DNA from: an uncultured Oscillospiraceae bacterium
GTDB lineage: Bacteria; Bacillota; Clostridia; Oscillospirales; Acutalibacteraceae
Assembly: GCA_900539425.1 (NCBI GenBank)
Contig: UQBX01000014.1
Span: forward strand, 1 to 53,043
Length of the DNA: 53,043 nucleotides
Reading direction: 5' to 3'
Below the pieces are notes generated by a model. It was not told the origin of the DNA. It did not search any database and was given only the letters and a program-made list of their open reading frames with translations. This document shows positions 41,994-51,102 of this stretch, piece by piece (position 1 is the stretch's first letter; each line of letters opens with the position of its first letter). The position numbers and the translations under genes are program-made.

Positions 41994-42959
41994 CTAAATT
42001 CTGAATTCATTGAAAGAGCCTTTTGCGCCCTGCTCCTTTTGCTTTGCAAGCTGAGGGGAGGGCTTTTCACGCTGAGCACGCTGCTTTTCAAACGCTTCTT
42101 TAAAGCATACAAGCTCTTTTGCTGTCATAACATCGGCAAGTTTTTTGAATATTTCAATATCAAGCTGCGGCAGCTCTTTGCTGCACAGCTTTACAAGGTC
42201 TTTTATAAGACTTTTTCTGTATTCCCTGCCGAGAGCGGCGTCATCACTGAGGCCGCTTACAAGCTCCACTATATAAGCCGCCTCGGAATCGGAAACAGTT
42301 GTGCCGCCCGTTTTGAGTTTCTTTATAATATCTTCAGTCATAATACCGTCCTTTTCTGTATCAAACGCCTTTTCAACGCCCGCGTTTCTCTGTGCGGGCA
42401 CGGCAACAAAGCTGAATTCATAAGCGTCGGAAACATCGTCAAGAATCGTGTAGCAGAGTTTTCTCCCGTAGGTTTTGCCTGCTATATGACCGCAGTACGA
42501 TTCGGATCTGTCTGACCCGCAGACAGAGCATATCCTTTTCTTCGCACTGCATGAAACGGAAACTTCTTTTTTAATTCCCGCATCAATGTCCTTTATAAGC
42601 GATTCGTTTTCAGGGGTGCGAACCATATAAGCCTTTGCTTTGAGCGCGATATACGGCTCGCCGTCTGCCGTTGTTTTGCCCGCTGTTTTTTCAAGGCGGG
42701 TATCAAAAATCCTTGCCGTCTGATCCTGAGCTTTCATTGAATGGTCTTTTATGCCGGTCTTGCCTATAAAAAGCTTCTGAAGCGCGCTGAGCGCACTATC
42801 CGAGAATTTTTCAAAATCCCTGTCTATATCGTTGTCACATAAAGTTGCCTCAAACACATACAGCTCGTCCTCTGAAAACTCACGGCGCGTAAACGCCCTT
42901 ATCTTTTCAAAATCGCTTTCGTCGGGCGTGTATGTTTTAACTGTAAGTATATCAGTCAT
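41994..42959 (-). CDS. Prohead protease/scaffold-like protein (XkdF-like)
   Basis: A 321-residue protein between portal and decoration genes. The N-terminal 190 residues are XkdF-like: DNDIDRDFEKFSDSALSALQ, FIGKTGIKDHS with a possible catalytic His, and YEFSFVAVPAQRNAGV as in prohead proteases. An unusual insert holds CSVCGSDRSESYCGH, a likely zinc knuckle. The C-terminal 100 residues are charged and helical, as scaffolds are. The ATG at 42959 overlaps the portal stop by eight bases. Confidence 0.72.
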   Translation of the reverse strand: MTDILTVKTYTPDESDFEKIRAFTRREFSEDELYVFEATLCDNDIDRDFEKFSDSALSALQKLFIGKTGIKDHSMKAQDQTARIFDTRLEKTAGKTTADGEPYIALKAKAYMVRTPENESLIKDIDAGIKKEVSVSCSAKKRICSVCGSDRSESYCGHIAGKTYGRKLCYTILDDVSDAYEFSFVAVPAQRNAGVEKAFDTEKDGIMTEDIIKKLKTGGTTVSDSEAAYIVELVSGLSDDAALGREYRKSLIKDLVKLCSKELPQLDIEIFKKLADVMTAKELVCFKEAFEKQRAQREKPSPQLAKQKEQGAKGSFNEFRI

Positions 42960-44088
42960 CAGTGCCCTCCTTGAGTAATTTATCTGCCTGGGCGTTGTAA
43001 AGGCGTGCCTTAGCGTGCTCCGTTTCATCCTGAAGCGTGATATCTGCCCACTTGATTTTTACAGGCAGATAAAGGGAGTTGACCTCCATATATTTTGCCG
43101 CTATCTTCATAAGAACGGGCGATATTATCTTCCTGTATGCGTCAAGCTCAGTCGTGAGCATATCCGCCTGCTGCTGGCTCATTCGCTCAGTAGTAGACCA
43201 CGAAAAGCCAAGCATATACGGCGGAAGGCCCGTTTTTGCAACTATCTGCTCCATAAGCTGCCTTACAGGTATTTCGCTTGAAAGCACATTGTTGTCTGCC
43301 CCTATTACTTTCACGCTTACATCGCCAACGGCAACAAAATCCTTTACGGTATCCTTGCTGCTCATGGCGTCCTGCCACGCACGGCAAATCTGGCTTGCCC
43401 TGTCACGGGCTACACCCGCATCCGTATCGCCGTCAGCAGGTTTATATGTTACAGCATATCTGAGATTGCCCGCATGCTCCCAGTTTTCACCTATGGTGTT
43501 GTAGATTGTGAGCAGTACATCAGAAATAAACGGCAGTCCCCTTAAAAGGCTTGTGCCCAGAATACTGCCGGGCTCCGGATTAAGAGCTGAAAACAGGATA
43601 AGATCCTGACGAGGCAGTTTTTTGCCGCTGTTGTAGAACTCAATATCAAGATTGTTCTGCGCCCTTTTCACCTCAAGAGCGCTGAGTTCACCGTTATAAA
43701 GCGCATAAAACCCGCTGTCATCGGCAATCATTTCACCTGCCGCACTGCCGTAAGTGAGCAAGTCCGAAAGATAGGTGGAAACAAACGCGCTGATACCCGT
43801 TTGATTTCCTCCCACGCAGATACCTTCAAAAAACTTGTTCATCTGCGCATCTGTCTGATCGTTTCCCGTCTCAAACTCAAAATCATTTATAAGCCTGATT
43901 ATTTTAAGCACTGCCGCGTCTATGACGGGCACATTTTCCCTGAGAGATTTATAAACGCGGTTGTTCAGACCTAAATTCATAAACCCGCCCAAATTTACAA
44001 AAGGGTGATTTGAAAAAGCGCTCGTCTGCACCGCCGCTGCGGCAGTGCCTGCGGCTTTGCCCGACTTTCTTTTACTGAACAGGCCCAA
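42952..44088 (-). CDS. Phage portal protein
   Basis: A 378-residue portal of the HK97/PBSX-like class. Features include NRVYKSLRENVPVIDAAVLK near the start, GTSLLRGLPFISDVLLTIYN, and AKTGLPPYMLGFSWSTTERM, the typical late segment. It is somewhat short but uninterrupted. It lies four bases after large terminase and overlaps the protease/scaffold gene. Confidence 0.9.
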   Translation of the reverse strand: MGLFSKRKSGKAAGTAAAAVQTSAFSNHPFVNLGGFMNLGLNNRVYKSLRENVPVIDAAVLKIIRLINDFEFETGNDQTDAQMNKFFEGICVGGNQTGISAFVSTYLSDLLTYGSAAGEMIADDSGFYALYNGELSALEVKRAQNNLDIEFYNSGKKLPRQDLILFSALNPEPGSILGTSLLRGLPFISDVLLTIYNTIGENWEHAGNLRYAVTYKPADGDTDAGVARDRASQICRAWQDAMSSKDTVKDFVAVGDVSVKVIGADNNVLSSEIPVRQLMEQIVAKTGLPPYMLGFSWSTTERMSQQQADMLTTELDAYRKIISPVLMKIAAKYMEVNSLYLPVKIKWADITLQDETEHAKARLYNAQADKLLKEGTDD

Positions 44089-44092
44089 GCTT

Positions 44093-45349
44093 TCACATCC
44101 TTTCTACCGCGAATGTGTAGATATCGCTGTTTTTGCCGTATAAAACGGTGGAAACAAAATAGCGTATATCATCCATTGCGTGGTCGTTTTCTTTTTTCGG
44201 CGAATCCCTTTTTATATCGTTATCCCAGCGGTATATCGAAAATTCCCTGATTGTGTCCTCACAGCACGGATAAAAATAAATATCATCTTCTTTAAGCGCC
44301 CGGCACACAAGATTTATGCCCTTGAGAACATCATTGTCCGCCTTGATGACCCTGTATTTACCGTGGCGGCGCACTGTTTCTGCAAAGCTTGCCGCAGACG
44401 GGTCTATGATAAGCGCTTCTATTTTTCTGTTTCCCGCAAGGTCGCACAGATTTTTGTAATATTCCTCATCTGTAAGCTGAACGCCCGCATCCCTTGCGCT
44501 GTGGTAGTATTCGCCGATTCTGTACCACTTTGAGCCGCTTTTGCCCCAAAGCCCAAGTGAAAACGGATTTACTGTGCCGTAATCACATGAGAGATAATAC
44601 TGAGAAAAACCGCCGCTGCTTTTTCTGATATGTCTTTCGGGGCTGAACATAGGATATACAAGGCCGTCCGCCGCAACCCATTTTCCCTCTATGAATCTTT
44701 CATAAAAAGCGCCGGAATAAAGATTTTTATAGCGGCTGATCACCTCAGGAGAAAGAGAGGGATTATCCTCCATAGTAAAATGGAGATAAAGCATATTCTT
44801 CTGCTGTTTTTTCAAAATCCACTCGTTATAAAACCAGTGAAACGGGTGCTCGGGATTACAGTTGAACCAGTATTTGGCATCCTCCAGCGAGCACCTCGCA
44901 AGCGCCTGTTCAACAAAGGAGCGGGGCATAAGCGCCGCCTCGTCAAGCATAACGCCTCCCAGGGTCATACCCTGAATCAAAGAGGCAGAAGATTCATCAC
45001 GTCCGCCGAAAAGGTAAAAGCGGTTGCGCCTTCCGCCCCTTTCTATCTCTATAAAGTTGCGGCTGAGCTTGTAACTGCAGGCAAAGCCAAGGGAGGTAAG
45101 AACGGGAATCAGCGGCGTTACAACATTGCGCCTTAGCGACGCTATCGTTTTGCCGCAGATTGCGAAAGAAGTTTCATTGAAGCGGTAAAATGCCCAGCTG
45201 ATAAAGGAAATGCTCATACAAAGCGTTTTTCCCGAGCGCACAGCACCGTCACATATTATTCCGTTTTTATCAGCGGCGGGACTGCCCTGGCACCACCACG
45301 TAAGAACGGCCAGCTGTTTCGGTGAAAAAGGGTAAAAGCTATTCGCCAT
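44093..45349 (-). CDS. Phage terminase large subunit
   Basis: A 418-residue packaging motor. ATPase domain: Walker A DGAVRSGKT near residue 35, Walker B GVMLDEAAL near residue 130, coupling segment WFNCNPEHP. RNase H-like nuclease domain: SCDYGTVNP, IIDPSAAS and DHAMDDIRYF carry the acidic residues, so both activities look intact. The ATG at 45349 overlaps the small subunit stop by 11 bases; the longer frame to 45475 is a shadow of the small subunit gene. Confidence 0.94.
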   Translation of the reverse strand: MANSFYPFSPKQLAVLTWWCQGSPAADKNGIICDGAVRSGKTLCMSISFISWAFYRFNETSFAICGKTIASLRRNVVTPLIPVLTSLGFACSYKLSRNFIEIERGGRRNRFYLFGGRDESSASLIQGMTLGGVMLDEAALMPRSFVEQALARCSLEDAKYWFNCNPEHPFHWFYNEWILKKQQKNMLYLHFTMEDNPSLSPEVISRYKNLYSGAFYERFIEGKWVAADGLVYPMFSPERHIRKSSGGFSQYYLSCDYGTVNPFSLGLWGKSGSKWYRIGEYYHSARDAGVQLTDEEYYKNLCDLAGNRKIEALIIDPSAASFAETVRRHGKYRVIKADNDVLKGINLVCRALKEDDIYFYPCCEDTIREFSIYRWDNDIKRDSPKKENDHAMDDIRYFVSTVLYGKNSDIYTFAVERM

Positions 45350-45674
45350 AATCACCGCCGAGGGTGCCTGCGGCGTTTTTGGCGCCCTCCTCAAGAGCCC
45401 TGTAAAAGCTGAGCGGTTCTGAAGAACCTGTTTCGGAAAATTCCCACAGCTTTTCAAGCGCTTTAATTCTGTCAAAAAACTTTATTTCCATACCGCCGCC
45501 TTTCGGCTTTTTGATCTCGCTGATATTGAAAAGATCATATTCGGGCAGTTTCTCAAGTATTTCACGGTCGTCCGCAAAAAGAAGAGCAACGGCGTCCTGT
45601 ACGGTACCGAATGCAAGCTGTCTGAAGCCGTCGCAAATCTCCTCCTGCGGAGTTTTCTTTTTTCGTCTTCCCAT
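45339..45674 (-). CDS. Terminase small subunit-like protein
   Basis: A 111-residue protein that begins MGRRKKKTPQEEI and heads the operon. It is basic at the N-terminus and helical, with a C-terminal tail overlapping the large subunit gene. Called from position and size. RBS GGAGG at six bases. Upstream no clear vegetative promoter is seen; GAAAGG-T-CCTTTC lies at 45698-45710. Confidence 0.7.
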   Translation of the reverse strand: MGRRKKKTPQEEICDGFRQLAFGTVQDAVALLFADDREILEKLPEYDLFNISEIKKPKGGGMEIKFFDRIKALEKLWEFSETGSSEPLSFYRALEEGAKNAAGTLGGDYGE

Positions 45675-45778
45675 ATACGCCTCCGTTAATTTTTGAAAGG
45701 TCCTTTCACCCTTAGGGCGGAAAACGGCTGTTCAATAGCGTTAAAAGGGCATAATTCCGAAAAAAAGCAATAAAAAAA

Positions 45779-45800
45779 GGCGACTGATTTCTCAGCCGCC
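45779..45800 (-). terminator. Terminator of the sigma/anti-sigma operon
   Basis: GGCGACTGA pairs with TCAGCCGCC (one G-U on the minus strand), followed there by TTTTTTTATTGC. It insulates the phage-like cluster from the ECF operon. Confidence 0.82.
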
Positions 45801-45821
45801 CGGAGGTAGGGGTTTCGGTAT

Positions 45822-46829
45822 TTATTTGTAAGCAAAATGCGCCGCGCCTTTGCTGTCAAACGAAACGGTTATAACTTTTCTTGCCTTTTTGCCGTCCTTA
45901 AAAGTAACGGTTATCGTAATCTCATCTCCCGGAAGAGTGCTTTTATCCATATCGGGGTCATTAAGCAGAGCGTCCACCGCCGCCTGCGGCTGATAACCGA
46001 CATTTGTCATCATCAGTATTTCATCCTCGGTATAATATTTCTCAAGCACTTCTTTGGAAATATCATATCTGTCAACGGTAAGCGTTTCGGTGCCGTTTGC
46101 AACAATGCCTGTGCCGCTATAATAATCCATAGTCTTTGAAAGATCGGTAAGGAAAAACGCATAGCCGTCTTCGTCATCATAACCTATCTCATCAGAGCAT
46201 TTTAAAAACTCCACCTGATAATTATACATATCTGTGCTTATGCCGCTGAAATACTCAGAAACATTATGCGATGATACGTAATCGTCGAAAATGGTCTCCA
46301 CGTTCTTGCTTTTAAGCAGGCTGTTAATATTCTGTGCGTCAGCGTCGGAAACAGGGATAACAGCCGCATAATAATCGCCGTTAAGTTTATCGCGTATCAT
46401 TTTAAGCTCATCTGCATAGAAAAAGTAGCCGTTTTCACTTTTATACTGTATATAATCAATATCATCACCGCTTACGGCAAAACCTGCATTATTATTTGTA
46501 TACACACCCGTATCGCCGGAGCTGTACTCATCCGCTTCAACGGTCAGTTCCGGCAGAGATATCTCTTTATCTCCTATAACGGCGCTGTTCGTGATCTCAT
46601 CTGAAGCCGATACAACAATTACAGAAAACGGTCTGTCAGTATAAGTGGTCTTATAATGCACTCCGCCTGCGCAGGCGGCTATTACCGCAAACGCTAAAAC
46701 GCCACTTAAAACAGGCTTTAACGGGAAGTGCTTTTTCTTTGAAGTTTTTATATTTTCAAGCACTCTGGATTCCATATACGGATCGGGCGCAACGCTGTCG
46801 AACGCTTTTTTGAATTCAGTATTACTCAT
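45822..46829 (-). CDS. Membrane anti-sigma-like protein
   Basis: A 335-residue single-pass protein. Residues 1-35 (FKKAFDSVAPDPYMESRVLE) are a short cytosolic part, 38-58 a membrane helix, and the remaining 275 an extracytoplasmic domain rich in Asp and Tyr. There is no zinc-type HxxxCxxC motif. Overlap with the sigma gene by eight bases makes it the likely partner that holds the sigma factor at the membrane. Sensor ligand unknown. Confidence 0.75.
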   Translation of the reverse strand: MSNTEFKKAFDSVAPDPYMESRVLENIKTSKKKHFPLKPVLSGVLAFAVIAACAGGVHYKTTYTDRPFSVIVVSASDEITNSAVIGDKEISLPELTVEADEYSSGDTGVYTNNNAGFAVSGDDIDYIQYKSENGYFFYADELKMIRDKLNGDYYAAVIPVSDADAQNINSLLKSKNVETIFDDYVSSHNVSEYFSGISTDMYNYQVEFLKCSDEIGYDDEDGYAFFLTDLSKTMDYYSGTGIVANGTETLTVDRYDISKEVLEKYYTEDEILMMTNVGYQPQAAVDALLNDPDMDKSTLPGDEITITVTFKDGKKARKVITVSFDSKGAAHFAYK

Positions 46830-47313
46830 ATCTGTATTCCTCCAGTTCAGACCTAAGCAATTCCCTGCCCCTTTTAAGCCGCATTTTTACTGCCGACTGG
46901 CTTATCCTTAGTGTTTTTGAGATATCTTTTATCGTCATATCCTCATAATAACAAAGGAATATTGCGGTCTTATAGCTTGCGGGCAGGTCTTTTATCTTCA
47001 TACTAATATCAATCGCTTTGGATATATCCCGCTCTTTATCAGCGGCAACACCGTCATTGTATTCGACGCACTGCCTTGCGCGGACTTTCAGGGAATTTCG
47101 GCACATATTCTGGGTAACACGTATCAGCCAGGCTTTTTCATGCTCGTCGTCCTTGAAATCGGGGGAATTATAAAGCAGTTTCATAAACACATTCTGCATA
47201 ACATCTTCAGCATCACAGGTGCTGCCCATATGCAGAAACGCTATTTTGAATATCAATTGAGAGTATTTTTCATATTTTTGTCGGAAAATTTCTTCAATAT
47301 ATTTATCTGCCAT
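46822..47313 (-). CDS. ECF-type RNA polymerase sigma factor
   Basis: A 163-residue sigma-70 family protein. Region 2 has FLHMGSTCDAEDVMQNVFMKL and KAWLIRVTQNMCRN; region 4 has YKTAIFLCYYEDMTIKDIS and the HTH ISKTLRISQSAVKMRLKRGR. The ATG at 47313 has AAGGAGG five bases upstream. It heads a two-gene operon with the anti-sigma-like gene. Its target promoters cannot be identified from this window. Confidence 0.93.
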   Translation of the reverse strand: MADKYIEEIFRQKYEKYSQLIFKIAFLHMGSTCDAEDVMQNVFMKLLYNSPDFKDDEHEKAWLIRVTQNMCRNSLKVRARQCVEYNDGVAADKERDISKAIDISMKIKDLPASYKTAIFLCYYEDMTIKDISKTLRISQSAVKMRLKRGRELLRSELEEYRYE

Positions 47314-47429
47314 TTTTCCTCCTTTCCCGCTAAAAAAGCGAAATATACAAATAAAAGCAAAAGCCTGATCAGATCTTTCACCCATAACACAACTGAGAAC
47401 ACAAAAAAGTCACAAATTTATCAAAAAAA

Positions 47430-47462
47430 GGCAGACCGAAAATTTACTCTTTTCGGTCTGCC
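47430..47462 (-). terminator. Terminator of hydCBA
   Basis: GGCAGACCGAAAA pairs perfectly with its complement around a seven-base loop; on the minus strand CTTTTTTTGAT follows. Confidence 0.93.
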
Positions 47463-47480
47463 TGCCGTAAGACTTAAATA

Positions 47481-49196
47481 TCAGTATTTATCTCTGGGGG
47501 TATACGTTGTATGCAAAAGGTGATGCGCCTTTTCGCTGTTGGGCTTTCCTAAGTATTCCTTATAGAGCCTTTCTATAACGGGAGAATCATGAGAACGCCT
47601 GAGCTTGAGCGCTGAATCCTCATCATATAGCGCCTTTGCACGAAGCTCTTTAATAGGAACTGTATTTCGTGTAGCGTCTCTCTGTATAGGCTGACCGCCG
47701 CCGTTAATACAGCCGCCGGGGCACGCCATTATCTCTATGAAATGATAAGGAGAGTTTCCGCTTTCAACCTCTTCACAAAGCTTCCTTGCATCCGCAAGAC
47801 CGCTTGCCGCGGCAACTTTTATCTCAATTCCCGCAACATTATATGTGGCAGTTCTTATGCCGTTTACGCCCCTGATTTCGCTGAAATCAACAAGCTTGAA
47901 TTCTCCGTCCAAAATATTTGCGGCAGTTCTGAGCGCCGCTTCCATAACGCCGCCCGTTGCGCCGAAAATAACGCCCGCGCCGCTGGCAACATCAAACGGT
48001 GAATCAAACTCTTCATCCTTGAGTGCGTTGAAATTGATAGCGGCTCCGCTTATCATCTGGCCGAGTTCACGCGTGGTGATAGCCGCATCCACATCGCCCT
48101 CCATTTCGGGGCGTGTTATCTCAAATTTCTTTGCCGTGCACGGAATTACGGATACAACATACAGATCTTTTGGATCTATGCCCTCTTTTTCGCAGTAATA
48201 TGTTTTGAGCAGTGCGCCGAACATCTGCTGAGGCGATTTGCATGTTGAAAGATTTGGCAGGAGCGAATGGAAGCTATGCTCCGCAAATTTAACCCATCCG
48301 GGGCAGCAAGAAGTGAACATGGGAAGGGGCTTTTTATTCTTAATCCTGTCAATAAGTTCGTTTGCCTCTTCAAGAATTGTCAGGTCGGCTGTAACGTCCA
48401 TATCAAACACGGCGTCCGCACCAAGCCTTCTGATAGCGCCGGGCAGTTTCTTTTCAACATTTGTGCCTATCGGCAGATCAAACTCCTCACCGAGCGTTGC
48501 TCTGATAGCTGGAGCCGTGAAAAATACCACTCTTTTTGACGGATCGGCAATAGCTTCCCACACATCGGGCACACTTGATTTTTCATAGAGCGCGCCTACG
48601 GGGCATGAAACAACACACTGACCGCAGCCAACGCACGCCGTTTCCTGAAGCGGAATATCAAAAGCACAGCCGATTGTTTTGTTGTGGCCTCTGTTTCTGG
48701 GGCCGATAACGCCCACAGTTTGATTTTTGCAGGTAGCAGTACAGCGCATGCAGTGAATACACTTGTTGTTGTCCCTTACAAGATATGATGAAGAATAATC
48801 AACCTCCTGAAGCATTTCCGTGTCGGGGAATCTATCCTCATCAACGCCGTAATCCTTGCAGAGTTTCTGAAGTTCGCACCTGCTTGAGCGAACACAGGAA
48901 AGACATTTTTTGTGGTGCTCCGAGAGCAGAAGTTCAAGAGTTGTCTGCCTTGACTGGCGTACCTTGGGTGTATTAGTCCACACCTCAAGACCCTCTTCAA
49001 CGGGATATACGCAGGATGCTACAAGACTTCTTGCTCCCTTTACCTCAACTATGCACACACGGCAGGCGCCTATGCAGTTTATTTCTTTCAAATAGCAGAG
49101 CGACGGTATATCTATACCTGCAAGCCTTGCGGCTTCTATGATAGTTGTGCCTTCCTCCGCCTCAACGGGTATTCCGTTTATCTTAAGTTTAACCAT
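47481..49196 (-). CDS. hydA: [FeFe]-hydrogenase catalytic subunit of the bifurcating HydABC complex
   Basis: A 571-residue cytosolic enzyme that makes or uses H2. Domains in order: 2Fe-2S ferredoxin (CYLKEINCIGACRVC), the His/Cys cluster segment (HHKKCLSCVRSSRCELQ), two 4Fe-4S clusters (CIHCMRCTATC, CVGCGQCVVSC), then the H-cluster domain with FTSCCPGW, PCTAKKFE and MACPGGCINGGGQP. All ligands are present. The second ATG at 49196 fits the GGGGG ribosome site better than the first at 49202. It is last in hydCBA; with HydB and HydC it couples ferredoxin and NADH oxidation to H2. Confidence 0.96.
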   Translation of the reverse strand: MVKLKINGIPVEAEEGTTIIEAARLAGIDIPSLCYLKEINCIGACRVCIVEVKGARSLVASCVYPVEEGLEVWTNTPKVRQSRQTTLELLLSEHHKKCLSCVRSSRCELQKLCKDYGVDEDRFPDTEMLQEVDYSSSYLVRDNNKCIHCMRCTATCKNQTVGVIGPRNRGHNKTIGCAFDIPLQETACVGCGQCVVSCPVGALYEKSSVPDVWEAIADPSKRVVFFTAPAIRATLGEEFDLPIGTNVEKKLPGAIRRLGADAVFDMDVTADLTILEEANELIDRIKNKKPLPMFTSCCPGWVKFAEHSFHSLLPNLSTCKSPQQMFGALLKTYYCEKEGIDPKDLYVVSVIPCTAKKFEITRPEMEGDVDAAITTRELGQMISGAAINFNALKDEEFDSPFDVASGAGVIFGATGGVMEAALRTAANILDGEFKLVDFSEIRGVNGIRTATYNVAGIEIKVAAASGLADARKLCEEVESGNSPYHFIEIMACPGGCINGGGQPIQRDATRNTVPIKELRAKALYDEDSALKLRRSHDSPVIERLYKEYLGKPNSEKAHHLLHTTYTPRDKY

Positions 49197-49209
49197 ATTC
49201 ATCGCCCCC

Positions 49210-51102
49210 TTACTTCTTCTCTATTGCCTCAAAGTGGCAGTTGCTCATACACAAACCGCACTTGATACATTTGTCTGCATCTATGGTATGCGGCTCACGC
49301 ACATTTCCGGTGATAGCGCCTACAGGGCAGTTGCGCGCGCAGAGCGTGCAGCCGCGGCATTTTTCGGGGTTTATTGTGAATGAAAGGAGAGCCGTGCACA
49401 CATGAGCAGGGCAGCGTTTGTTTTTAATATGCTCAAGATATTCCTCACCAAATGCATTGAGCGTGGAAAGAATGGGATTTGCCGCAGTCTGGCCAAGGGC
49501 ACAGAGAGAGGAATTTTTCATGTGATTTGAAAGTTCTTTTATTTTATCAAGATCCTCAATAGTTGCGGTGCCGTCCGTAATCCTTGTTAAATAATCAAGC
49601 AGTTTGCGTGTTCCTATACGGCAGGGGGTACACTTGCCGCAGCTTTCATCCACGGTGAATTCAAGATAGAATTTTGAAATATCCACCATACACGTATCTT
49701 CATCAAGGATTATCATACCGCCCGAACCCATCATGGAGCCTATTTCTATAAGGTTGTCATAATCAATGGGAACATCCATGTATTCAGCGCTGACGCAGCC
49801 GCCTGACGGGCCGCCCGTCTGAGCCGCCTTGAATTTTTTGCCGTTTGGAACACCGCCTCCAATCTCCTCTACTATCTCACGGATAGTGGTGCCCATCGGA
49901 ACTTCAACAAGACCTACATTGTTTATCTTGCCGCCGAGCGCAAAAACCTTTGTGCCCTTTGATTTTTCTGTACCTATGGAAGAATACCACTTTGCGCCGC
50001 GAAGAATGATAGGCGCAATATTTGCGTATGTTTCAACATTATTTAAAATAGTAGGTTTGCCGAAAAGGCCCTTTACAGCTGGAAACGGCGGTCTCGGACG
50101 AGGCTCGCCTCTGTGACCTTCAATTGATGTCATGAGAGCCGTTTCCTCTCCGCAGACAAAGGCGCCTGCGCCGAGCCTTATATCAATATCAAATTCAAAA
50201 TCAGTGCCGAGAATATTCTTGCCGAGAAGTCCGTATTCCTTTGCCTGCTGAATTGCAATCCTAAGCCTTGAAACAGCTATCGGATATTCAGCTCGCACAT
50301 AAACAAAACCCTGCTTTGCGCCTATCGTATAGCCCGCGATAGCCATTGCCTCAATAACTGCGTGTGGGTCGCCCTCAAGAACGGAACGATCCATAAACGC
50401 GCCGGGGTCGCCCTCGTCAGCATTACAGCACACATATTTTACGTCATTATCCTGAGCCATGGCAAAAGACCATTTGCGGCCGGTGGGGAAACCTGCGCCG
50501 CCCCTGCCGCGAAGCCCTGCCTCAAGCAGTTCATCAATAACCTGCTGGGGAGTCATCTGGGTAAGCACCTTTGCAAGAGCCTGATAAGCGTTTGCGCCGA
50601 TAGCCTCCTCAATATTTTCAGGATCTATCATACCGCAGTTTCTAAGCGCGATACGCATTTGCTTTTTATAAAACGGCGTTTCGGCAAGAGGAATTGTACT
50701 GCCGTCCTTATGTACCGTTTCCGGATAAAGATATTTATTAATGGGCTTTCCGCCTTTTTTAAGGTGCCCCTCAACAATTTCCGGTATTTCCTGCGCGGTT
50801 ACCTTGCTGTAAAACGAACCCTCCGGATAAACTATCATAATGGGGCCAAGGGAGCAGAGACCGAAACAGCCGGTTCTTACTACAAGGACATCATCTATAC
50901 CCTGCTTTTCGAGTTCTTTTCTGAGCGCTTTAAGAACCTTTTTTGAGCCAGACGAAGTACAGCCTGTTCCTCCGCATACCAGCACCTGTTTTCTGTATTC
51001 CGTTTTCTTTTCAAGCTTTTCACTTTCAGAGGCGGCAAGCTTACGAACAAGTACAAGATCCCTGTATTTATCCCTTATCTCATTCAGCTCATTTATCGTC
51101 AT
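49210..51102 (-). CDS. hydB: HydB, NADH-binding subunit of the bifurcating hydrogenase
   Basis: A 630-residue NuoF-like flavoprotein. Order: thioredoxin-like 2Fe-2S domain (GGTGCTSSG), FMN/NADH core (GRGGAGFPTGRKW, CNADEGDPGAFMDR), 4Fe-4S site (ESCGKCTPCRIG), and two C-terminal ferredoxin clusters (CRGCTLCARNC, CIKCGLCMSNC). FMN, with the clusters around it, is where bifurcation between NADH and ferredoxin takes place in this complex. The ATG at 51102 is favoured over 51153; it overlaps hydC by 14 bases. Confidence 0.95.
   Translation of the reverse strand: MTINELNEIRDKYRDLVLVRKLAASESEKLEKKTEYRKQVLVCGGTGCTSSGSKKVLKALRKELEKQGIDDVLVVRTGCFGLCSLGPIMIVYPEGSFYSKVTAQEIPEIVEGHLKKGGKPINKYLYPETVHKDGSTIPLAETPFYKKQMRIALRNCGMIDPENIEEAIGANAYQALAKVLTQMTPQQVIDELLEAGLRGRGGAGFPTGRKWSFAMAQDNDVKYVCCNADEGDPGAFMDRSVLEGDPHAVIEAMAIAGYTIGAKQGFVYVRAEYPIAVSRLRIAIQQAKEYGLLGKNILGTDFEFDIDIRLGAGAFVCGEETALMTSIEGHRGEPRPRPPFPAVKGLFGKPTILNNVETYANIAPIILRGAKWYSSIGTEKSKGTKVFALGGKINNVGLVEVPMGTTIREIVEEIGGGVPNGKKFKAAQTGGPSGGCVSAEYMDVPIDYDNLIEIGSMMGSGGMIILDEDTCMVDISKFYLEFTVDESCGKCTPCRIGTRKLLDYLTRITDGTATIEDLDKIKELSNHMKNSSLCALGQTAANPILSTLNAFGEEYLEHIKNKRCPAHVCTALLSFTINPEKCRGCTLCARNCPVGAITGNVREPHTIDADKCIKCGLCMSNCHFEAIEKK

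Larger units (their letters stand above)
35151..45674 (-). mobile_element. Phage-derived cluster (PBSX/Xkd-like order) lacking tail-shaft genes
   Basis: Seventeen tightly packed or overlapping frames, all on one strand, run from small terminase to fibre. Head and baseplate modules look complete. The sheath, tube, chaperone and tape-measure genes, expected between the connector genes and the LysM hub, are missing. No integrase, repressor, replication or lysis gene, and no attachment repeat, is seen. Base composition resembles the host. The cluster is bounded by a terminator at each side (35073 and 45779). Either a decayed prophage or a domesticated particle. Confidence 0.82.

Noticed and set aside
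44630..45136. 168-codon plus-strand frame
   Set aside because: Shadow of the terminase large-subunit gene.
35041..45821. Attachment-site direct repeats flanking the phage-like cluster
   Set aside because: I found no matching repeat near the two ends and no tRNA gene or integrase, so an att site cannot be claimed.
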